A stretch of 64,000 nt of DNA from Papio anubis. Taxonomy: Eukaryota > Chordata > Mammalia > Primates > Cercopithecidae. The DNA lies in NCBI RefSeq assembly GCF_008728515.1, contig NC_044984.1, positions 97,015,181-97,079,180 on the forward strand. The letters run 5' to 3'. Shown one piece after another: positions 56,926 through 64,000 of the stretch. Within the stretch, counting starts at the first letter, position 1, and each line of letters begins with the position of its first letter. Below the pieces are notes generated by a model. The model was not told the origin of the DNA. It did not search any database and worked only from the letters and a program-made list of their open reading frames with translations. A program made the translations under genes and the position numbers.

Positions 56926-56974
56926 ATGGGGAGTCATGAAGACTTTATCTAGCATGGGGGAGTCATGAAGACTT
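56926..56974. repeat. Two tandem copies of a 20-22 bp unit
   Basis: 'catggggagtcatgaagact' recurs as 'catgggggagtcatgaagac', period about 29, at the start of an antisense L2. Confidence 0.85.
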
Positions 56975-58420
56975 CATTAAAGAGGTGCATTTGAGCTGAG
57001 ACTTGAAGGATGCTCAAGAGTCTTCAAGTGGACAAATGATAAAATTCCACAGAGAGAAACTAGTGTGTACAAGGGTGACAAAGAAATAAGGTAGCATGGT
57101 ATGTTATAGGATTTACAAAAAGTTTGGGATGGCTGTTTTGGGTAAGGAATGATGGGGTAAATTGACAGAAAAGAGATCATGAATTACTTACTGTGATCTG
57201 ATAAAGAGCATGGGCTTTATCCTGCAGACAATAGGTGAGCCATCAAAGAGTTGTAAGCAGAAAAGTGACAAAATGTATTTTAGAGAGACCACTCTGGAGG
57301 AGAGATTCAAGAGGGTAAGACGGGCAGAATCAACTTGAAGCCAGGAGGCAGAGGTTGCAATGAGCCGAGATCACACCAGTGCATTCCAGCCTGACGACAG
57401 AGTGAGACTTTTGTCCCAAAGGAAAAAAAAAAAAAAAAAAAAAAAGACTGAGGCCAGGAGACATAGGAGGACATTGTAGTGACTTAGTGAATGAGAGAGG
57501 AGGGGTGCCTTAGGCAGAGAAGTGCAGTGGAATGGTGAAGGGGTGGTCTTGAAATAGTCTTAAGAGGTAAAATTTATATAACTTGGGTGCAATGGAGAAG
57601 GAAGTGTTGAGATTTGAGTACTGATTTTAGCACCTGGATCAATGAGAAGAAAGTGGTTTTCTGGTAAGAAAATGAGGAAGTTAATTTTAGGTGTCTGTGG
57701 AACATCTGCAAGGAGATATTTGAGAAGCAGTTGGATACCCAAGTTGGAGTTGAGGAGTGAGCTCTGGAATGGAAGTGTTGACTGGGGAGTGATCAGCAGT
57801 TCTATAAACAGAACCCTGGGGAACACCAAGATTTAAGGGCCAAACAGAAAGAGAAAAGAAAAACAGGAAAGAAAAGGGCCTAGACCAAGAGAGAAGACAG
57901 GTTCAAGAATGAGGAGGCCCTCAACAATGCCAAGTGAAGATAAAGACCACTGGATTAGGAACTAAGAAACTGTGGAGAACATGAAAAGAACTATTTTGGT
58001 AGTAAAGTGGGGGCACAGGATAGGTTCCAGTGGGTTACAGAGGAAATAAGAGGTTAAAAAGTGAAGACAGCAAGTGTAGATACTTATTTCTAGATACTCA
58101 GTTAGCCAAGGGCAAAGCCAAAAGTCGGATGGAACTAAGAGCAATAGATAGGCTTTAAGAAGATTTTTATTTGCTTTTTGTTGTTATGTTTTCTGTTTTG
58201 TTGTTAAAGATAGAACAGATCTGAGCATATTTATGGAGGATGGAAAAATAATTAGGAGACACAGAGAATGATGATACAGGCAAGAGGGGTTTCTTTTGAT
58301 GGAACTAAGTGACGAGTTTAAAGAGAGAGAGAGAATAGTTGTGGATAGAAGGAGAGACCTTTCTTCTTTGTACATGAGGTAATGATAGAACCTGACACAG
58401 ATAAGCAACCTAACCAGAAT
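56975..58420 (-). repeat. Long L2 LINE copy including reverse-transcriptase region, antisense
   Basis: From 'ggtgcatttgagctgagact' (3' region) through 'gggctttatcctgcagacaa' and 'gagaccactctggaggagag', into 'ggtgtctgtggaacatctgc' and 'accctggggaacaccaagat'. The latter correspond on the minus strand to the L2 reverse transcriptase. The minus frame at 57560-57829 retains leucine/isoleucine-rich RT text. Frames are broken. An Alu fragment is inserted at 57340. Confidence 0.75.
57340..57445 (+). mobile_element. Alu right-end fragment, sense
   Basis: Only about the last 100 bp of Alu is present ('gaggttgcaatgagccgaga' to 'agagtgagacttttgtccca'), with an A tail of over 20 bases. It is an extremely 5'-truncated insertion, or the remnant of a deletion. 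Confidence 0.9.
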
Positions 58421-58549
58421 TTAAAACAGCCAATTGGCCTTACAGTAGATGGTCTTTCAGACACTATCCAGAAAAAAAGAGAAAGGATCCTAGGAACTAC
58501 AGAGTCCTGGGTATCTCATTGTCATCTTTTTGACTCAGCCTGGAAAGGA
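58421..58549. other. Unassigned gap
   Basis: Nothing recognised. Confidence 0.3.
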
Positions 58550-58785
58550 TGAGTGAAAGCACAGCCTTTGGAACTAGACTCTTTGAATTTACATGACAGC
58601 TATTCTACTTATTACTGCCCGTGTAAACTTGGGTAACTTCATTTACATCTAGATGCAGATTGCTTCATCTGTAAAATGGTTGTGTTAACACTACATCCTA
58701 TATAGAGTTGGGTGGAGATTACATAATATATAGGTAAAACACTCAGAACAGTACCTGTACCTAATAGGCACAGAATAAATGCAGG
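58550..58785 (+). repeat. MIR SINE, nearly full, sense
   Basis: 'cacagcctttggaactagact', 'ttgcttcatctgtaaaatggt' and 'acctaataggcacagaataaa' are in order. Confidence 0.85.
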
Positions 58786-59182
58786 ATCATCAGACACTGA
58801 AAACAAACACAACTCAAAGGGAGAAAAATAGCAAGATTTATAATGTAGAAAGGAAACTTCTCAGTTTTATAAGAATAAGGCAACGGTATACAATATAACC
58901 CATTTATATTTTCAAGAAAAAATGTTTTATAGATTATAAACCAAAAGGCAAACTTTCAATCAATACTACAACTTGTATTTATGAAATAAAATCTGGAACA
59001 CAAAAGTCACTCTGAATTGCTTGAAGATACTATCCCGTTGTGTTGCTAAAATCCCCAACACTAAGAGAATTCTAGATGTTATCAGGAGTGAATATAGAAA
59101 CTCCTGGGAAAACTTTGTGTTTCCCTTGTACAAAATGGGTGTGTTCACATCTGTAATATAATGTATAGTTTGGGATGTGTGT
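58786..59182. other. Unassigned sequence
   Basis: Nothing recognised. Confidence 0.4.
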
Positions 59183-59227
59183 ATTAGTTCTCACACTGCT
59201 AAAAAGACACCTGAGTCTGGGTTATTT

Positions 59228-59524
59228 ATTTATTTATTTGTTTTCAGACAGTCTTGCTCTGTCGCCAAGGCTGGAGTGCAGTGGTGCGATCTCAGCTCAC
59301 TGCAAGCTCTGCCTCCCGGGTTCACGCCATTCTCCTGCCTCAGCCTCCAGAGTAGCTGGGACTACAGGTGCACGCCACAACACCTGTATAATTTTTTGTA
59401 TTTTTTCATGGAGACAGGGTTTCACCATGTTAGCCAGGATGGTCTCGATCTCCTGACCTGATGATCCTCCCGCCTCAGCCTCCCAAAGTGCTGGGATTAC
59501 AGGCATGAGCCACCACGCCCGGCC
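59228..59524 (-). mobile_element. AluY-type SINE, antisense
   Basis: Head (ATTT)n, then 'cttgctctgtcgccaaggct' to 'gagccaccacgcccggcc'. Target duplication agtctgggttattt (59214-59227) and agtctgggtaattt (59525-59538) has one mismatch. It inserted after the LTR was in place. Confidence 0.93.
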
Positions 59525-59663
59525 TAGTCTGGGTAATTTGTTAAAAACAAAGAGGCTTACAGTACTGTGGGCCATATAGGATTCTGCATCTAGGGATGCC
59601 TCAGGAAACTTACAATCATGGCAGAAGGTGAAGGGGAAGCAGGCACATCTTCATATGGCCCGC

Positions 59664-59684
59664 AAGAGAGAGAGAGAGAGAGAG

Positions 59685-59731
<47 letters not shown>
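59664..59731. repeat. (GA)n microsatellite
   Basis: About 68 bp of GA dinucleotides with one GGGG interruption near 59684. It lies in the LTR at a place where MST elements normally have a short GA-rich patch, so it is probably an expansion of that patch. Confidence 0.95.
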
Positions 59732-59733
<2 letters not shown>

Positions 59734-60094
59734 TGGGAGGTGCTACATACTTTCAAAGAACCAGATCTTGTGAGGACTCTATCATGAGACAGCACAAGGG
59801 AACGGCACTAAACCATTAGAAACCACCCCCATGATTCAATCACCTCTCACCAGGCCCCACCTCCAACACTAGGAATTACAATTCTACATGAGATTTGGGT
59901 GGGGACATAAATCCAAGCCATATCAATGTGAGAACTCAAAACTAAAAAGAGAGAAGGAAAGATATATTCAGGCATATCTGAGTAGTGAATGAACAAACAT
60001 TTAACTCATGTAAGGCTCACAAATGAGGTGTGTAAGCACTTCAAACAGAAATCACATTTATAAATTTATGAATATGGATATTTAATTTGTCAGT

Positions 60095-60245
60095 TTATAA
60101 TTAAGGAAATTAAAGCTCTGAGAGTTTATATTATTTACTCACAGTTTATATATGCAGCGCTGCAAGTGGCAGAACTGAGATTCCTAGGACTGCAAGTGGA
60201 AGAACTGGGATTCCTAGAATCCGTAGTTCTTTCCATACACTATGT
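60095..60245 (-). repeat. MIR fragment, antisense, with internal 30-bp tandem duplication
   Basis: 'aaggaaattaaagctctgag' and 'gtggcagaactgagattcct' are antisense MIR. The unit 'ctgcaagtgg.agaactg.gattcctag' at 60160-60189 is repeated at 60190-60219 with few differences. Confidence 0.65.
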
Positions 60246-60439
60246 GGCAAGCAGATGACAAAATCTTCCAGAAATTGGAGGAAAAAAGGTCAGGAAGCTT
60301 CTGTGTGACTACACTTAGACAAGTGGTTATATGATCAAAACTGAAGATGGTGATGGAAAAATATAGATTGGAAATTGAAATTGGTAGACATTATTTACTT
60401 GGAAAACATTTTTCAACACCTCACATAAGTCACATATCT

Positions 60440-60680
60440 GATAAGTATTTTCTTATTCCCCCTATGCTTTTCTGCCATAGCATTCATCACTGTTTTTGAT
60501 TATATATTTACTTTTGTAATTATTTCATGAATGTTTGTTTCTTCCTCAGTTTCTTTAAGAAATATGAGAATGAGGATGGTATGTAATTTGTGTATGTAAT
60601 AAGAGTATGCCCAAGACATAATATAGTATATGACAAACAGTAGATGCTCAATAAATAATTGACAAATAAATAAATGAACA
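60440..60680 (+). repeat. L2 LINE 3' end, sense
   Basis: 'gccatagcattcatcactgt', 'acaaacagtagatgctcaat' and 'aaataattgacaaataaataa' are the L2 terminus. Confidence 0.75.
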
Positions 60681-60776
60681 CACCCACACCCATTAAGACT
60701 TGCAGACATAAACAGAAGACAAATAAAAATAAGAGCCAGCAGTAAATGTTCCTGTGAATAAATTTAAAATATAGGC

Positions 60777-61072
60777 TGGGTGAGGTGGCTCACACCTGTA
60801 ACCCCAGCACTTTGGGAGGCTGAGGCGGACAGATCACCTGAGGTCAGGAGTTCGAGACCAGCCTGGCTAACATGGTGAAGCCCCGTTTCCACTAAAAGTA
60901 CAAAAAATTAGCCGGACGTGGTGGCGCACACCTGTAATCCCAGCTACTCGGGAGGCTGAGGTAAGAGAATCCCTTGAACCCGGGAAACAGAGGTTGCAGT
61001 GAGCCGAGATCATGCCATTGCACTCCAGCCTGGGCAACAAGAGCAAAAACCCTGTCCCAAAAAAAAAAAAAA
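60777..61072 (+). mobile_element. AluS-type SINE, sense
   Basis: Full dimeric Alu from 'ggctgggtgaggtggctcac' to 'gggcaacaagagcaaaaacc', with an A tail at 61058-61074. No convincing target duplication was found. Confidence 0.93.
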
Positions 61073-61169
61073 AAATCAAAGAAATGTAACTACTGAGAGT
61101 GCCAAATCAGGGTAAAGGAATAGAGAGTGTTGCAAGGGAGAGTTTACTTTTATATAGCATTGTCACTGA

Positions 61170-62520
61170 CTCTAAGGGACTCTATTTTAGATAAGGTACC
61201 AAATGAAATTAACAAATAAGGTGTGAAAATGTCTGAGAGAAGGGTGATTCTGGTCTAGAAACAGAAAAGAATGTGGTATATTGAAGATACATCAAGTAGA
61301 CCAATGTGGGCATAGAGGAATATGGAGGAAGTGAGGTTACAGTGATGACTGGGCCTGATCACACAGAGCTCATAGGTCAGTGGAAGAATCTTAGACATTA
61401 TTTATGGCAGGAAGATGCTTAAGGGTTTTAAGCAAAGTCTTGACATGCCTGCTTTATATTTACCAGGATCACTCTTGGTGCTGCAGAGAGAATGGAATTT
61501 AGAGGTTCAAGAGTAGAAGCCAGGAGACCACTGAGGAGATTTGACAGCAGTCCAGGAGAGAGAAGATAGTGGCTTGAACTATGTAAAGGGTGAAAGGAGT
61601 GAAAAGTGTGCAGATGAATGTTGGATGCAGGACCAACATGATGGATTTAATGTGAGGTATGACACAAAAGGAGGAATCATAAATGATTTCCAGGTTTTTT
61701 GCTAGAGTGGATGATGATGTTATTTACCAAAATGAGGTGGAGAGGTAGGGATGACAGGAATAGCAGGAATTTGGACTGGAGTGGGAAGATGGTGTGGAAA
61801 CAACAAGGTATGTTAAGTGTGAGATTCCTGTTGGATATCCACATAGATGTCAGGTAGGCAAGTACCCATGTCTGGAGTTCAAGACAGAGGCCAGTGCTAA
61901 GGATTCAACTACGCACCCTTCAGAGTATGGGTGATATTTAGAGCCCAGGGAAAAAACCTGAGGACAAAACCCTGAGATGCTCTTAGCAGAAAGAAAAAAG
62001 GAACTTTTTTTCTTTCTGAGCAACCAGTGAGGCAGGAGACAAACCAGAAATGTGTGGCTGCCAGAAACCAAGTAAAGGAAATGAGTTTTCTAAAGGAAGG
62101 TGAAATTACCTGCATGAAGTGCTGCTTCCAACGTCAGTCAGGATGAAGACAGAATTGTCTACAGAGCTGGCAAATGGAAAATACCAGTGACCTTGAAAAT
62201 AAACTTTTTGGTTCAGTGGCAGAAATAAAACCCTGGTGAAAGGTAAAGAGGTGGGAATGATAAATATGGATATCTCTTTTACAGAGTTTAACTAGATAGG
62301 ATGAAATGGAGGGATTTTGTTTGTGTTTTTGCTATATTTTTAAATGTCTGGAGATAATACAGCATGTTTTATGTTAGTTATGACTTAGCCATCAGGAGGA
62401 TAAATGCTGATTCTGGGGAGAGATGATGTAGAGCAGCACCCTGAGAGGTGAGAGGGGTACAGACCAAGAGGGCGATACAAGAAGTTGCCTTGGAGAGGAC
62501 AGTCCATTTACTGGAAGGAA
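61170..62520 (-). repeat. Long L2 LINE copy including reverse-transcriptase region, antisense
   Basis: 'ctattttagataaggtacc', 'gatgcttaagggttttaagc', 'gcagtccaggagagagaaga', 'aatgatttccaggttttttg', 'gttggatatccacatagatg' and 'acaaaaccctgagatgctct' follow the same antisense order as 56975-58420. That order runs from near the L2 3' end into the RT-coding part. Frames are broken. Confidence 0.65.
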
Positions 62521-62534
62521 GGAAGTGAAGATTA

Positions 62535-62745
62535 TTGAACACCTGCTTTCTCTACATGAATCAACTCATATAATCTTCACTCCAAGCTGTTGAGATAGAT
62601 ATAAGTATTTTCTCCATTTTACAGCTGAGCGTATAGCCTTTCAGGCATTTCTCTAAGATCTGAGATGGGGCAGAGGCAGCATCTGAACCTAGGCAGTCTG
62701 GCTCCAAAGCACATGCTCTTAACTACCACACTCTGCAGAGAAAAT
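62535..62745 (-). repeat. MIR SINE, antisense
   Basis: 'ttgaacacctgctttctctac', 'ttctccattttacagctgag', 'gcatctgaacctaggcagtc' and 'catgctcttaactaccacac' are in clear antisense MIR order. Confidence 0.9.
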
Positions 62746-63650
62746 GATTGCAGATGTAGGGCACATATATATTTGACAATGGGAAAATCTGGTATCCTCC
62801 TCTGATTGCATCAGTTTTCTCCATGCAACAGAAACCAACACCATTAGCCAGGAGTAGGGATTAGGGAGAGTGCTGGAGATAAAGAAGGGTGGAGAAGACA
62901 TGGTGTGAAATAACTGTCTTGAGAAGGAGAGAGTGAATTGACTGGGGAAATGTAGGAGTATCGCCAGGCAACACTGAAGACCGATGTGAACTTGGTGGCC
63001 ATGAATTTGAAGGAAAACCAGTAAGCAGAGTTTTGTGTTTTTCTCCTTCCAGTTTTGGCTGCTCAGGTACAGGTCTCAGTTAGGGAGAGAACTGGTTTTA
63101 ATTCAGTTTGAGCTTTTCCCAGGTAGGTAAAATGGCAGAAAATAAGGGTGAGGTGATTGAGAATATATGCAAGGAAGTTTGGGAGATTGTAATCATGGAC
63201 TATGAGACCTGAATTGTCTGGTGAAAAAGATGACACAAAACAGTGTTAGAGAAAAAAAATTGCTTGAGTTGGAGAAATAAGAAAAAGTGAACGACTGTCT
63301 CCAGTGATTTTGAAGGCATCAAAAATGATGACAAGTGTAATGGCGCAGAGAAAGACTGTGAGCTAGACGCTAAAATATTCACAGAAGTTGTGGAGTAGTT
63401 GCAAAAAGGAGAGGCAGTGAGGGATGCAATTGTATGACAGATACTTAGGGGAATTTCTTTTCAAGCAAGGAAGGGATGTTGAAAAGGTAAAGATATCCAC
63501 ATTTCAGGAGAATCTGAGGCATAAAGGATGTAGAAAGAAAAAAAAATCTGGGGAGAAAGCTGTGTCTTCAGGAGAAAGTTACTTTTGAGCTAAAACGAGA
63601 AGGAAAGGAAAGGTTCTACGAAGGAACTGAGGATTTATATTTAGTCAATT
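62746..63650 (-). repeat. Possible continuation of antisense L2
   Basis: A+G-rich text in the style of antisense L2 ORF2 continues after the MIR, but I can match only short pieces. It may be a more degraded 5' part of the copy at 61170. Confidence 0.3.
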
Positions 63651-64000
63651 ATAGTCCATGAGTTTTTCAAGTTGAGAAGAGGTGGAAGATTGGATTAGAT
63701 TCAGGGCTTTATTGAGCCATGTCAGAACAAAATTCCGGCTGATGAGTCTTGGACTTGGGACTGCCGATGGTGTCTCAAGTAAACAGAAATGTGAGTCACA
63801 GTAGATTTGGTCCTGACAGTTCCATGGGAGAAGGTGTGTTATCAGTTTTATTCATGGCTTACTTCTTGGTATGTCTGATCTTTAAGGTAGATGAGCTTAC
63901 TTTGTGCTGGTAGTAAGGTAAGATTTTTCACATTCATTGATTTTCTTGTCTAATGCTAACACCAATTCATTAGCCCAGTTTTACAGAAAACAAAACTGAG
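63651..64000. other. Unassigned end of window
   Basis: The last 70 bases ('cattagcccagttttacaga') look like the start of an antisense MIR that runs off the window. The rest is unassigned. Confidence 0.4.

Larger units (their letters stand above)
59183..59932 (-). repeat. MST/THE1-type MaLR LTR, antisense, carrying an Alu and a (GA)n repeat
   Basis: 'tattagttctcacactgcta', 'cctcaggaaacttacaatca', 'tggcagaaggtgaaggggaa', 'caccaggccccacctccaac' and 'catgagatttgggtggggac' are the antisense order of an MST/THE1 LTR. The insertion at 59228-59524 is an Alu. Confidence 0.88.

Noticed and set aside
59664..59731. Possible arginine/glutamate-rich coding repeat
   Set aside because: The (RE)n translation comes from a GA microsatellite.
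1..64000. A novel bacterial or phage-type system
   Set aside because: Base composition and wall-to-wall primate repeats show a mammalian non-coding region. No operon, phage or defence-gene signals occur.

Overview
This 64 kb window looks like non-coding DNA from a catarrhine primate genome. It is A+T-rich and packed with Alu, L1, MIR, L2, MaLR/ERV LTR and hAT/Tigger remnants. I found no open reading frame that I can defend as a cellular protein-coding exon, no rRNA or tRNA gene, and nothing prokaryotic. The Alu at 44321-44614 carries several bases that I associate with the Old World monkey AluYR lineage, not with human AluY. My best guess is therefore a cercopithecid monkey (macaque, baboon or vervet type), in an intergenic or intronic position. 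That identification rests mainly on one element.

Layout. 1-1.5 kb: unique sequence with a MIR. 1.55-6.75 kb: a complete-ended but internally deleted class I endogenous retrovirus on the minus strand, with two LTRs, a 4-bp target duplication, a proline-type primer binding site, a polypurine tract, gag remnants and an Alu inside gag. 6.7-14.5 kb: MIR, L2 and old L1 fragments, an AT palindrome, a repeat-poor block (10.2-12.4 kb) and a truncated Alu. 14.5-18.7 kb: an L1 insertion with a 5' inversion (twin priming) and matching target duplications. 18.7-24 kb: unique DNA, MIR/L2, then an ancient L1M ORF2 copy split by a young AluY. 24-36 kb: Alu monomers, MER1-like hAT elements, old L1 pieces in both orientations and a MaLR LTR. 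36-42.7 kb: an L1 inside a MER1 element, two solitary LTRs, another LTR-like repeat, L2 copies, an ERVL-like pol remnant and a MaLR LTR. 42.7-47.3 kb: two full Alus, MIR and L2. 47.3-51.6 kb: a nested stack of at least three L1s plus an Alu. 51.7-56.5 kb: MER1A, L2 split by an MSTA-type LTR, a short young L1 and an intact-ended MER2. 56.7-64 kb: long antisense L2 reverse-transcriptase remnants with MIR, Alu and MST/THE1 insertions.

Nothing here forms an operon or a working gene set. What can be read is the insertion history: nested elements and target-site duplications give the relative order of events. I found no previously undescribed biological system. The most informative structures are the twin-primed L1, the deleted provirus with recognisable PBS and PPT, the nested L1 stack, and the lineage-diagnostic Alu.
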